64,000 bases of DNA from positions 2,859,517 through 2,923,516 of the forward strand of contig ML680055.1 in NCBI GenBank assembly GCA_007922225.1, in the 5' to 3' direction. Numbering within the stretch: the first letter of the stretch is position 1; each line of letters starts with the position of its first letter. This DNA comes from Emydura subglobosa. Its lineage: Eukaryota > Chordata > Testudines > Chelidae. This document shows positions 11,121 to 23,161 of the stretch, one piece after another. A program made the translations under genes and the position numbers. The notes under the pieces were generated by a model. That model was given only the letters and a program-made list of their open reading frames with translations. It did no database searches and had not been told where the DNA came from.

Positions 11121-12489
11121 TCCAAGAATGCCCAGTGATGCTGGAACTCACTCACCTTTCCACCTGGAAGGCTCTGGGGACTCGTTGCTTTGGTTTTCGC
11201 TCCTGATTATTTCCAGACACTCAGCCTCTTGCTCTTGGAAACGCAGAATGATGGAGCATTCCGGATGGGATTCCTTCGAGAGGAAATGGACAGACACCAG
11301 CACACAGGCAGTTAAAGGGGTTTAACTCTTAGGAGTTTAAGGGGTTTAATTCTTGAGCCTTTTGCTCAAGGACAAAATACTCCTGTGTTTCATATTTCCG
11401 CTAGCCCCCACCCAAGCAGTCATAGTGGTGTGACTACTCTTTATGCCCCTTTACATCGTATTTCCTTTGCTTTATGATTTTTGTCTTGTGAACAGTGTTA
11501 ATAAACATTACAATCATTATTTATAATCCTCTGAGCGCATTGTGTTTAAGGGGTCTCTTCTGAGGTGCCCTACAGAAGATCTGTGCTGTCTGACCCCATT
11601 ACCAGGGGGAGACCAGGAGGATTTGAAACAGAGCAAGAGAACAAACTATATTAGAAGCAGAAAACACCTATGAGGGCATGTCTAATGAATTCCTCTCTCA
11701 GCCAGGACAGGGTTGTTGCCTGCAATACGTTTCTGAGTTCTTGGTCCTGTCCATTCTACCAGGGTTGAAGAGAAGATATCTGGGTGGTTGTAGGAAAGCG
11801 AAACTTTTCTCTTATTCCAAGACAAGCCAGGCAGAAAGTGTCTCTGCAGTGCAGGCATAGGGGGGTCATTAAAGTTTCAGGCTCTGTCATCTGGACAAGT
11901 GCTGAATGTACAGAATAGTGAGACATTAGGGAGAGAAATCTCAGACATGTTTGGATTTCAGGATCACCCCAGGAGAGTCCATTGCTGGCACATTTTTTTT
12001 AAGGACAGGAAGGTTATAAACCTGCCATCAAAATGGACAGTTACATAAGCGTCCCACAGCGATTCATGAACTCTGCACCACACCAAGGGAGAGAGCATCA
12101 GGCAGGGTGCAAAGTCAGGTACTCAAAAGTTAGGAAATGCCCATACGACCCCCGAGGCGTGTGCATCACGGCACCGTCTTTATTACCACGATCACCCTGG
12201 TTTTTCTCCATCTATTTTTACATCTGGAGAACTGAAGCACAGGGAGATTGAGGCCAACGTTTAAAGAACGCCCAAGACTTCTGCCCGCTCAACCCAAGAC
12301 AGCTTAGGCCTGGCCTCTCAGAGGTGCTAAAGCACCCACGGCTCCCACTGACGTCAGCGGGAGAGGCGAGGGTTCAGCGCTTTGGAAATCAGTCATTAGA
12401 TGTCTCAAACTGGGCACCCAGACTAGCCCTGCCATGCCTCAAATTGAGGGTCAATACAGTACAGAGCGTGAAGCACTCAGATACTATGA

Positions 12490-12585
12490 AAAAACAATGA
12501 GAGTCCTGTAGCACCTGAAAGACTAACACATTTCTGCGGGCATAAGCTTTCGTGGGCTGCAATCCACTTCGTCAGATACTATGGC
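12490..12585 (-). repeat. Penelope-like element terminal fragment with hammerhead-like core
   Basis: Reads GGCATAAGCTTTCGTGGGCT on the plus strand. On the minus strand it has CTGACGA (12569-12575), a stem-like segment and GAAA (12548-12551), the hammerhead core order, followed by GCTTATGC and GTTAGTC. The same module recurs at 61985-62080. Confidence 0.6.
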
Positions 12586-12610
12586 AACAGTAATAATAGC
12601 AGTACCTGAG

Positions 12611-12632
12611 ATAGATAGATAGATAGATAGTG
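12611..12632. repeat. (GATA)n microsatellite
   Basis: Five GATA units in tandem. Confidence 0.9.
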
Positions 12633-12849
12633 AATTAGCCCTTATGTTCAGCAGAAACTGAAAGGAAGCAGGTCTAAAGCCATATGGGCATCTACTAATT
12701 GATTCTGCAGTGTCCCAGTTTGACCCTGTCCTGCTCTCTTCCCATGGCTAGTGTGTTGGCCTGGCCATTAGCCACTCACATGGAGGCACAGGCAGTCAGT
12801 AAGGTCAATTATTTCACCTCCCTCAGTGGTATTCATTTCTTTTGGGCAG

Positions 12850-12990
12850 GAAGTTGGGCATTACCAAACTGGATCCAACCCATAGTCCACCCAGTCCAGT
12901 ATCCTGTCTCTGCCAGCACCAGCAGCAAGTGCTCCAGAGGAGGGCATAGGAAACCCCTAAGTAGCGAGTGTGGGATAATCTGCCTCTTCA
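12850..12990 (-). repeat. CR1-like LINE fragment
   Basis: It contains CCACCCAGTCCAGTATCCTG, TCTCTGCCAGCACCAG and a GTGGGATAATCTGCC end. This antisense CR1-type fragment is widespread in reptile genomes, as I recall it. Confidence 0.5.
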
Positions 12991-12994
12991 CTGA

Positions 12995-13247
12995 CCGCTC
13001 AGTCGATCCAGATAGGTCGATCTGACGGCAGCGACAGTGTAGACATAGCCTAGTCGACGCACTGAAACCACCTCCTCAAGTGGCGCAGCGCTGCGTTGAC
13101 GGGAACGCAGTTCCCGTTGGCGCAGTGCAGTGAAGACGGCGCGCAGAAGAGATGCACAGGAGTCGACGGGAGTTATGAAAGTTCTTTGCGTACTTTGCAT
13201 AACTCCGGTCAACTGCCGGCAAATCGCCGAGGTAAGTGTAGACAAGC
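12995..13247. mobile_element. Harbinger-like MITE fragments (two ends)
   Basis: Two GTGTAGACA-type termini in the same orientation occur: AGTGTAGACATAGCC at 13037-13051 and AAGTGTAGACAAGCA at about 13233-13247. They resemble the TIRs of the copies at 26552 and 36346. They are probably tails of two adjacent diverged elements; exact limits are uncertain. Confidence 0.45.
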
Positions 13248-13264
13248 ACTACGTTACACCTGGC

Positions 13265-14360
13265 AAGGAACACAAAAGACAAGAAGAAGAGGTTCTTTAA
13301 ATACATTAGGAGCAAGAGAAAGATGATGGAAAGTGTAGATCCTCTACTTAGCGGGGAAGGAAAGCTCATAACTGATGACAACAAGCAAGTTGATGTGCTT
13401 AATGTCTATTTTGCTTCATTCTTCACTAAAAAGGTGAATGATGAGCAGATACGCAGCACAATTAATACTGACAACCCGGGGGAAGGAACACAAGCCAAAA
13501 TAGGGAAAAACAGGTTAAAGATTATTTAAATAAGTTAGATGTATTCAAGTCAGCAAGACCTGATGAAATTCATCCTAGGGTACTTAAGGAATTGGCTGAA
13601 GCAATCTCAGAGCCTTTAGCAATTATCTTTGAGAACTCCTGGAGAAGAGGTGAGGTCCCAGAAGACTGGAGAAGTGCTAAAAATAGTACCTATCTTTAAA
13701 AGGGGGAACAAGCAGGACCCAGGGAATTACAGACCGGTCAGCATAACTTCAATACCTGGAAAGATACTAGAGCAAATTATTCAATGATAAATTTGTAAGC
13801 AGCTGGAGGATAATAGGGTTATAAGGAATATCAGCATGGGTTTGTCAAGAAAAAATCATGCCAAACCAACTGAATTTCCTTCTTTGGTAGGATTACTAAC
13901 CTACTGGATAGTGGGGAAGCAGTAGACGTGATATACCTTGATTTTAGTACGGCTTTAGACACAGTTCCGCATGACATTCTTATAAGTAAACTAGGGAAAT
14001 GTGGTCTAGATAAAATTACTGTGAGGTGGGTGCACAACTGGTTGAAAGACGGTACTGGTAGAGTAGTTGTCAATGGTTTGCCGTCAAAATGGGAGGGCAT
14101 TTCCAGTGAGGTTCCACAGGGGTCAGTCCTGGGTCCGGTACTATTCAATATTTTAATTGGTGACTTGGATAATGGAGCAGAGAGGATGTTTATAAAACCT
14201 GCAGATGACACCAAGCTGGGAGGGATCGCTAGCACTGTGGAGGACAGGTTTAAAATTCAAAATGACCTTGACAAATTGGAGAATTGGTCTGAATTCAACA
14301 AGATGAAATTAACTAAAGACAAGGGCAAAGTGCTTCACCTAGGAAGGAAAAATCGAATGC
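13265..14360 (+). mobile_element. CR1 LINE, ORF2 reverse transcriptase (broken)
   Basis: This fragment covers the reverse-transcriptase part of CR1 ORF2. The segment from 13928 reads YLDFSTALDTVPHDIL, then EVPQGSVLGPVLFNIL and the catalytic region PADDTKLGG (FADD in active copies, so the Phe has changed). Upstream pieces ([16 protein letters not shown] and the NYRPVS region) are in other frames. The copy therefore carries frameshifts and is dead. It is 5' truncated and joins unclassified sequence after about 14360. Confidence 0.88.
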
Positions 14361-17300
14361 ACAGCTACAAAGCGGGATTTTCCTACAGCCTCTCATACCT
14401 TCCAAGCGTTTTCCAGCAGGGGTTTCCCAAGGACACTGAATCACTATCTCGGCATTCCAGGAGCTGAGATGGTTGGGAGAAGGGGACAACTGAACCAGGA
14501 CCTGGACAGAGTCAGAGACAGCAGGGGGCTCAAAGCTCTGATATGCAGGCACTTTTGACCACATGGACTGGCAAAGGTCTATCAGATGGCAAACCTGCTC
14601 CAGGGACTTTATCAAGCCTACTTCAGCAGGGCTCCCTCCCATGGACCTCCTCACAGGGAGCAGAATGGCATGTAGAGCTATGGTGGGCGAGTGCCCGTGA
14701 ATGAAGCGGCTAGCTGGGGACTGGAGCCAGACAGCAGTAAGGAGCAGGGCTGGAGACTGAGGAGTTAAGGAGCTGGTTAAACTATCAGATCTGCCCTGGG
14801 AAAATTTTGCACCTCTGACAAAGAAAGTATTAACCAGGGCTCAAGCTTCCTGCAGACACACACCAAGCTTCCCACTCAAATCCAAAGGCACTTGGCACTC
14901 TACCTTACTAACAACAAGGGAAATTCCCATCCAAAAACCCTGGTTACAGTTGAGGTTGGTGTGTGCAGTTCAAGAGCTGACATACAGGACCACTGAGCAC
15001 AGCCAAAAACCCCTCAAACATTAAAGACTCAGGACATCATAAGGTTCCACAAACACTTCTGGCACCAGCCTTAGCATCCAATTCACACACAGAGACACCT
15101 TCTCACTGAACAGTGCCCAAACGACCTTAACTCTGCCCCTGCGTCGGCTCTACTATTTTATGGGCTGATCCACTTAAATCAATGATAGACCTCTTCCTGC
15201 TGACTTCAATGGGAGTTGGACCAGGCATTTCTCCGGTGTGTCTTTTGAGCACAGTAAATGCGGACAGCTGACTGTACGTTTATTATTTTGTAGTGCCATA
15301 GACCAGGACCCCTCAGTGTGAGATGCTAGCCGACAGAACAAAGATACAGTCCCTCCGCAGAGAGCTGACTGCCTAAGAATATTATTTGTGCTGCTGCATC
15401 CAGTTCCCTCGTTCATTATGGCACATATGATTTCTGCTTTTATATAAAAGCCATTGAGTTATGATCTGGTGATTAAGTCAAAGGTAATTATATTTGTCTA
15501 ATTAGTGGCACATGGGATTGTTTTGCCCAGTAGGAAAGGACTGCACTACGGACGAGTTTCTATGGTACAGAGATGGGCACTCTCCGGAACTCTAACGGAC
15601 TCACTTGGTGGCCTCCAGAGCATGCGGACAAGGACTCAAGGACAAGGAGGTCAAGTCCGCTAGCCAGGTGCTGCATATTCTGTGTGCGGTTGTGCTGTCA
15701 ACCTGCCTTTGTGTTGGAGCGTTGGAAGCACAACGACGCTCCTTCCTGCAGTGGGCGAGTGGCGCACTGGACAGGGTCATGCTTTGTGTGCGAGGCAAGG
15801 CAGGTTCAGATTCTTTCTCTAGACCCCAATAATCTTGAACTGGTGATTTTGTGCACAGCTGTGTGAAAAAACAGATTCCCCCCAACTGCATGAACAAGAG
15901 ACTGGTATAATGTTCTGTGCATGGTTCTGGGTGAAAGCTCCGTTGCGTCACCGTGGGTCGCTATTGTTTGGTTGCAGAAGCAGGGAAAAGGTGTTTGCAT
16001 GCTAGTGGGTGAATGCTTCGGTTCAGGGGCCTGCATGTGTGAATGGGGGGCTGGAATGGTTCCTGGTTTCCATAGGTTTTAATGTTTGAGGGGCAGGGGA
16101 CCCTCTGACTCGTGCTCAATCACCTGGCCAGTACTTTACAATGCGTACTCAGGGATTCGATCACAGTGATGTGTGTAACCAGGGCTTGCCCCAAGGACTT
16201 CTGGGAGGTGTGCATGGGTGAATTTGTTTGCGCCCAGATGCCATGGTGATGGGTGTGTTGAAAACACCTGTCTGGATCCTTCACCAGTTCAGCAGTTTCC
16301 ATCCGTTTCTTCACCTGTTCATGGGCTGGCTTCTCTCCAGAGCTTTGTGTCCTGCTCAGAGCCCTGCATCAGCATGCGGAGAAGGCAGCCGACAGGCTGG
16401 CCCGACGTGACCTCCGGGCCTAGGGCTGAGCTGTCCTTCTGATCTCATCACTCAGCCCAGATGTGCAGAGACTCTGGTGAGTGGGCAAGTCAGGTGTGGG
16501 GGCCTCCTTATTGGGGGCCCAATCCTGCGTGGTGCCAAGCGCGCCCAATTCACACCTAAACCAAGGGGAGCTGAGGCTGCAGCACCAGACCCTGAGTGCC
16601 CACGTCCGGCTGGGACAGATCCAAGCTACGGAGACAGCGGCCGGCTTTGGAAGCTCATTCTGTCCACTGCACAGCCCAGACCCACAGCTGCTGCAAACAC
16701 AAGTGTCTCCGGGCTGGCTGTGAGGTCTGGCACAGGGGCTGAATTCTCTCTCACAGAAGATCGGGGGAATCTCCCAGCTACCTGGGAAAGGGGATCCCAG
16801 CTCTTGGCGTTAGCCATGCTACCTGCAGGTCACCTCTACAGTCACGCAGCTCTGGGGAGGAAGGAAGAGAGGCGGCTTTTTCATCCCCAGCTGCCGCGCT
16901 GGGATCTAAGGGGCAGCGCCAGGAACCGAGTGGTGCCTTTGGCCTCCCATATTGACCCTCACAGCCAAGCACATTGTCAAAAGCAACCTCTGGTTTTCGG
17001 TACTGCCGGTTCTGTAGCCCGGGGTTGGGGCTGGAGTAGGGGGGCGGCCGAGTTAAGGGTATTGTTAAAATTAGACAGGTCCGACAGCGCCTTAGAGATG
17101 GGCCTCCAGGGCACAGCTCCCGCCCTGCGCCTTGCTACTGGTGCCGGTCACGTGCTGGTGACACAGAGCAGCAGCCGAGCAGAACACCACCGCTGGGCTG
17201 ACTGGCATATCTGCGAGGGGCCCACGACTCTGCCCCACCATGCTCTTCCTCGTCCACTCCAACGGGGGCACGGCAGGGTTGCCAGGGGAGTTCTCACCAC

Positions 17301-18465
17301 CTTTTGCTCCCCTGCAGCGGCGCACAGAACGGCCCTGTCAGGCTGTTGGATCCTGCACCAAGCACCCAGATGGGCACCCGGGGCCCCACATTCAAACGCT
17401 GTCCCTCTGCACCTCACAGACAGCGGCACTGCCGCGTGATGGGTGGACCTGCCCCCCAGGAGGATGAACGTGCTGGTGAGACACCAGGGAATTGGGGGCG
17501 GGAGAGTCCCTGGCTACCAGGGGCACTGGGTTCTACGCCCCGCCTGGCTGTGCTCCCAGCTTGGGGCCCTGCCCTCCCTTATGGGGGGCTCGGGGCTGGG
17601 GGCACAGCAAGAGGAATGGGACAGCAGCAATGGCCAGGCAGAGCTGGGAAGGGCCCCTCCAGCTCCAGGCGAGATTCGCACTGCTGAGTCCGGGCAGCCC
17701 CTGGTCTCCAGGCCCTGTCCTGCAGGTAACAACCCTGCCCACTAGACTAGCTGGGCTGAGCTCCAACACGCTCCAACTCAGCGGGGTTAACGTCAGGCTG
17801 TCCCTAAAGCCGGCCTGCAGGGGCCCCAGTTCTCAGGGCGCCTGCCTCAGGGCCCTGGAAAGGGCTCTAGGCCAAGGCGGACTCGGCCCCGGGGCAAGGG
17901 GGTCACGTCGCCCAGTGGCTGTGCAGAGAAAAGCACGTCCTGGCTCTCTGGGGGCGTCTGCCCAAGGCCCAAGGAGCTTTGAGGGGTCCCCAAGTCAAGC
18001 TGAGGGAGGAGAGCCAGTCATGCCCTCAGCTGCAGGCTGCCCCAGCCCTGGCCAGCCCTGAATCGGCGCGCCCAGCACTGATACCCAGTGCCTGGCGAGC
18101 GGGGCCTGCTTCCAGCGGGGCGGGGGCCCATTGCGCTGTGCTGGGCCACTGCTGGTGCCTCCCAAAGGGGACCGGGCTGGCAGGCAGAGCTGGGCTGACG
18201 GGGAGCAGTTCATCCAGCTGCCCCTCGGGTGTGCCCACCCCCGGGCCCAGGCATAGAGGAAGCCTGTGCGGGGCTTTTCCGTCCCTGTTGGCTCCCCATC
18301 CAGGCCAGGCTGTGGAGGGCAGAGTCGGGGCAGGAGAGGCTGACCCTGTGCCCAGGTGAACTCAGGTGCCTCTGCCTGGGGGCGAGGCAGGGGCAGAGGA
18401 TGGAAGAAGTCGAGATTTAGCTGCTCGCCCGGGACTCTGGAGCCCCGCGCTCAGCTCCCCGCTTG
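14360..18465. other. Non-coding; no gene recognised
   Basis: No CR1, SINE or exon signature was confirmed. From about 16.5 kb the base composition becomes GC-rich and long spurious open frames appear on both strands, such as 16477-17439. They have no domain and no conserved pattern. Confidence 0.4.
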
Positions 18466-18469
18466 GCGA

Positions 18470-18610
18470 CAGACTCCCTGTGGGCCCGTGGCCAAGTCAC
18501 TCAGGCCTGGAGCCAAAGGGATTTAGGTGCCTAACTTCTAGTGATTCTGGTGGGAGTTGGGCGCCTATGCCTTAGCATCTCTCATCTCCCGTCTGTGCAG
18601 TGGGGATCAC
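18470..18610 (+). repeat. MIR-like SINE fragment, interrupted
   Basis: Sense MIR words GGCCAAGTCACTCAGGCC and CATCTCCCGTCTGTGCAGTG are separated by a block ending GGGAGTTGGGCGCC. That block is probably an insertion of another short repeat. Confidence 0.45.
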
Positions 18611-18619
18611 AGACAGTCC

Positions 18620-21100
18620 TGCCTGGCAGCCGGGGGTATGAAGCTGCGAGATGCTCAGGTACCGCCGCGATGGAGATCAGATGAGTACGAGAAATAGGGG
18701 CCAAAGGGGGGCTCAAGCCAGGAGCTCTCCAGTTCCTCGGCAGGTCAGGGTAATTCAGGGAGGAGCAGAGGATGCCGAAGCCCGACTGACTCCAGAGAGG
18801 GCAGAGGCAGCTGTGCAAGGACACGGTCTCTGTAGGAGCCCAGCAGCGCTTGCTGCTGCCCGCCTGCCCCACTCCTTCCCCGCCGCTCGCTGGGACCTGG
18901 CCGGCAGCCCTGACTGCTCTCAGCAGCAGGTTTGTTTCCAGCCCGTGAGTTCCGCCTCACTTCACCACCATCACATTAGCCAGCGCACAAAGGGGCAGCT
19001 CTGCTCCGAGCTCCCGGGGCACGCCTAGCCCTGGCAACCCCGCTCCCGGCTCAGCAGCTCTCTGGCATGAGGGGAGGCGGCGGGAAGAGGCTTTTTGTTC
19101 CTTGAAAGAGAAAACTCGCTGCACGCTGCAGGGTGAAACGGAAAGTGTCTTTTCAACCCTGCATTTCAGAGCCTTCCCGGCCAGCCGCCCACCGCAGCCC
19201 GCTCCAGAGCCCCCAGACGGGGCAAGGCCAGGCTCAGAGAGCAGGGCGAGCCCAGGCGGGCAGAGGGGTCTCAGGGAGCCACCTCCAGGGCAGGCAGACC
19301 TCTCCCATCTCGCTGGGGAGCCGCTGGGGCGAGCTCTGCTTCCTTCCCTCAGCCGCTTTTAAGTGCTGCCCCGGGGAGGAGCCAGCCTGAGGAACCTCGG
19401 GGCAGGGGGACGCCCGTGCTCAGCTGGTAACGAAAGAGGTGCAGGGCTCCAGCGGTTCAGACCTGGTTTCTACTTTCATAACTAACGCAGCAAGTCCGGA
19501 GATGCCGGGGCTCTGAACTGCCAAGCCCAGAGGTGCTTAAGTTAAGCACTGGGGACGGGTAGGCAAGGACATGGGAACCGACCCAGCCCCGGCTTGGCCT
19601 GCCCCGGCACAGGGAACCCGTGTCACCCGGCGTGGAGCGCCGTGCGGTTAGACGCCTCGCTGCCCCTGGCCTCAGCACCGTGGTGGCTGGAGGCGGCGAC
19701 CCCCCACATCTGGCTGCCCGCGGACACCGTGTCTCGGCTGGCCAGTTGCACCGGGCCACACAGTGATGAGAGTGGGTCGCTGACTCATGCCTTCGGCCAG
19801 TGTAGGCGTGCCCCCCTCCCACACACCACGGCCCCTCCTCTGCCCCCGCGGGAGGGACCCTGGGGCGTTGGCCATGGGTGGGGTGGAATCACGGGGCCTC
19901 CGCACTGCACTTACCTGTGCGATGGGAATTGCTGTCAGCAGCCACCAGACCCCCAGGGGCTGCCACGTCCCCCCCATCTCTGGTGCAGGGAACCGCTTCT
20001 CCCCCTGCCTCTGGGGGTCAGCGCCGAGGGCAAGGGATCAGTCCAGCGCCTCTTTCATGTCCCTGCCTCTGCCGGGCCAGCGCTGTCCCGGGCTCCTTCT
20101 CCGATGGGATCCACCAAGTGTGACCAGGGCACTTGGCCCCAGAAACGGCCCCGGCACCCAGGTTCCCCTGCGCCCTCCCTGCGCACCCAGCTCCCTGCGC
20201 CTGCCTTGTGCGCCCAGCTCAGCTCAGTCCCTCGGGTCCCGCTGCGCCCCGGAACCGTCTCCCACTGACTGCCTTCTCGTCCCCTTCCCCCTGGGCAGTC
20301 TGCTCCAGCTGAGCCCCCCGGGCCCGCCCTGCACACCTACCTCTGGCTGCTCCCCCCTGGCCCCGATGCCCCCCTTGCTCCTCCCTGGGCACTGGCCCCG
20401 GTGCCCCTTCCCTGCCCAGCTCCAGCTGCTTTCTCTGTCTCTCCCAGAGACTGCATGTGACAGCGGCTATATTCGGCAAAATGACAGGCTCCGCCCTCCT
20501 CTCCCTCCTCCCCACGCAGGAGGCTGGAATGGAAAGAGCAGGGATGGGGGGTTCCCAGTGCAACCCACCGCTGCCCCCTCCAAGGGGCGAGTCCTTCCAC
20601 GGCGCTCTGAGCTTCCCCGGTGATCTGGGGCCTCGGAGCTGAGCTACCCCAGCCCCACATGGCGACAGGGAGCCCCTCTGCGTCGCCAGGCCTGGGGCTT
20701 TCTGGTGCACCCCATGGGCCAGAAACCTTAGGAAGAGGGACCCCGGCAGGCGGCTAGTACAGCCCGGAAGCCGTGCAGCCCTGGGGAGGGGACGGCCCGG
20801 TTCCCCGAGGAGCGTACGGCATCGCCAACCTCAGGAGAGCAAAAATCATGAGTGAGACCCCCCAAAATCAGGAGATTGGCACAAAACATCATGAGATTTC
20901 AGGGTATGGGATTAAGACCGTATCATGGGGGTAATGGAGGTGGGCCCTAGCGGGTTGGCCGGGGCTGCTTCAGACCCCCATTGACACGGGGTTGCTCCTC
21001 TCTGGCCAGGCGCCTGGCCGGCGTGGGGCTTGGAGGGGGTCTGTTCCTCCGCTCCGGCTGGCGCAGAGCTCAAGGTTGCTGCTCCCAGCATAGAGCTCAG
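18620..21100. other. GC-rich non-coding stretch
   Basis: The long open frames (for example 19787-20623 plus and 20219-20710 minus) are proline-, arginine- and glycine-rich compositional artefacts. A promoter or first exon of the receptor could lie here, but I could not identify one. A repeat with AAAATCAGGAGATTGGC and ATCATGAGATTTC occurs near 20840-20915. Confidence 0.35.
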
Positions 21101-21109
21101 GGGTCTAAA

Positions 21110-21206
21110 TGACCTCAATATTACTGAAGCCTCCTGGACCCCCTGTAATCTTTGGTGCTCCCTCACCCCAAGGGGGTCCTGCACCCCAGGTTGGGAACCG
21201 TTGAGT
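21110..21206 (+). mobile_element. hAT-like element remnant, 3' end
   Basis: It ends CCCCAGGTTGGGAACCGTTG, a diverged form of the GAGAACCACTG-type hAT terminus seen intact at 25710. The 5' end is not recognisable. Confidence 0.35.
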
Positions 21207-21209
21207 TAA

Positions 21210-22820
21210 AGGGACATGCCATGGAACAGGCGATGACTGACCACTAGTCCCTACTGCTCATAGAGGGACAGTCACCCTGTTACTGCTCTGCATCGGACTC
21301 AGGAGATCTGGTTTCTATCCCCCCACTCTGCAACAGACTCGCTGCGTAAGCCAGAATGTGCAGAAGTGTCTGCGAATTGTGTGTGAGCCTGTTTTCCTAC
21401 AGTGCCGCTCCCGCTGAGGTCACCAGGTCACCAGCTCTCATTGTCCGATCGTGAGCCTGGTGATACGTGGTGTTTTTCTTAAAGCCCCAGCTCCCAGAGT
21501 CCTGTGACGATGTGAGACTTTCAGCTTTCATTTAATAAAAAGTAAGTTCCCCGCGTTCCCAGTGGCAGAGAACAGCAGGGAAAGCTGACCCCAGCGGCTC
21601 AAACCCCGACAGGAAATAAAGATTTCAGAGCGATTTATTATTTTCTTAAATCTCATGATGTTTAGGTCAGTCTGGCCATTCTGGAATGGGTGGGGTTGGC
21701 AAAGCCGGATCTGCGGGTGCACGGTCCCCATGAGTCCCCAGGCCTAAGGTGTCTTCCTGAGTAGTGGGCACAGGAGAGTGTTTTGCCTTTACGCCCTCAG
21801 TTTGTGGTGATGTCCTTCACCGCTCTGTGGGGGATACGGGGGTGCTCTCAGGCCTGAGGATCTTGGCCCGATCCTGAGGCACAGGGCGGGGGCAGGATTG
21901 GGCACCAGGATGGTGCTCCTGAGCCGCACCCTTTGGACAAAATGCCATGGACCGAGATTTTCCAAGGGGCTCTCTCCTGGGTGCTGAGGGAAAGGAAAGG
22001 ACCAGGCTGGGAGTGCCAGCACCAGACAGACCCAGAGCGGGAAGCCAGCTGCCCGGGTGTGTTTTGCTGGTGGCTGGCAGTCAGAGGGGGTGGAGCAGGC
22101 TTGCTGAGCTCCGATGGGCTGTCGGAGCCTGTTCTCTTTAGCGCTGTTTCCCCCTGGTTGGGCCTTTCTCTGCAGGCTGCGACCTGGGGACGGCCCCTGG
22201 GGAGAGAGGTCAGCGAGGTGAAGGCCCCAAACTGTGCCTGTCGGTGCCAGGGGCACAGAATGGCTGTAAAGGATGGCACAGCCCAGCCACCATGCCCCCA
22301 TGTCCCTAGCCTGCTCCATGGCTCTGGGAAGTGTGAGGGGCAAGACCCTGTGGGGTGGTGGGTGTCCCTGGGGCACACGGAGGGGGCAGACCCTGCATTC
22401 CCCACAGCACAGGGGGAAGCACGTCATGCCACACACACCAGCCCTGTCTGTCCCCCCCCAGGGAGGGCATGTCCCACAGATCACAGCACACCCAGCACCT
22501 CTGTGCACGCTCCCCCTCCACGGGGGAGAAAGGCCTAGCGGGACCACGTGTCCCACAATGCAATGCTCAGGCCTGCAGCATCCACAGCCAGCACCTCAGC
22601 GTCGAAGACGAGGCCAGCCGCTTTCTGCGCCCTGGGGTGCAGCCTTCGGACACTGACAATTTGAGTGTCCCAACCTAAGGGCAAGCAAGGAAGGTGGACA
22701 GAGGGCACTGAGCCAACTGAACGGGGTCTGGACGATTCAGAAGTGGCGGTGACCTGGTCTGAACAGCTGTTAATGAAAGGCAGGGAAGGTTGGTCAACAT
22801 GTGATTCAGCCAGTGGCTAA
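21210..22820. other. Non-coding; no gene recognised
   Basis: A possible MIR scrap lies at 21290-21365. The open frames on both strands at 21.8-22.6 kb share the same bases and show no domain, so they are treated as spurious. Confidence 0.35.
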
Positions 22821-22825
22821 TTGAC

Positions 22826-23042
22826 ACACATTTATTATCAGCTGCACCTACAGGGCCGACTCAGAGCAAGGTCCCGCTGTGCTGAACGCTGAGGAGACAG
22901 TCCCTGCCCCACAGAGCTTACAGCCAAGACGGACGCAGGCCAGAGGGAAAACAAACAGCGAGAAGCAAAGTGACTTGCCCACAGTCAGGACGAGAATCTA
23001 GGCACCAGAGTCCTAGGCCAGGTCATTAGCCACTGGACCCCG
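22826..23042 (-). repeat. MIR-type SINE
   Basis: It contains GTCCCTGCCCCACAGAGCTT, the antisense core AAGTGACTTGCCCACAGTCA and the tail CATTAGCCACTGGACCCC. It is a long, well-preserved copy. Confidence 0.65.
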
Positions 23043-23079
23043 TCAGTGTCTTGGAGCTTATGAAAGGAATTAAACAATT

Positions 23080-23161
23080 TATTTACCGACTTGCTGGCTG
23101 GTTTCTGAAAAGTCTTGCAGAAGTGGTTTAGAGGTTTTCCATCCTTAGAGGTTTTCCATCC
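23080..23161 (+). repeat. CR1 fragment, left of the hAT insertion
   Basis: It contains AGAGGTTTTCCATCC twice as a perfect 17-bp tandem copy (23128-23161). The CR1 continues on the other side of the hAT element at 23967 with TTCCATCCTTGGAGG. Confidence 0.6.

Noticed and set aside
16477..17439. 320-codon plus-strand open frame
   Set aside because: No conserved motif, no signal peptide and no plausible splice partners; compositional artefact.
19787..20623. 278-codon plus-strand open frame
   Set aside because: Low-complexity proline/leucine sequence without a family signature. Overlapping frames on both strands are equally long.
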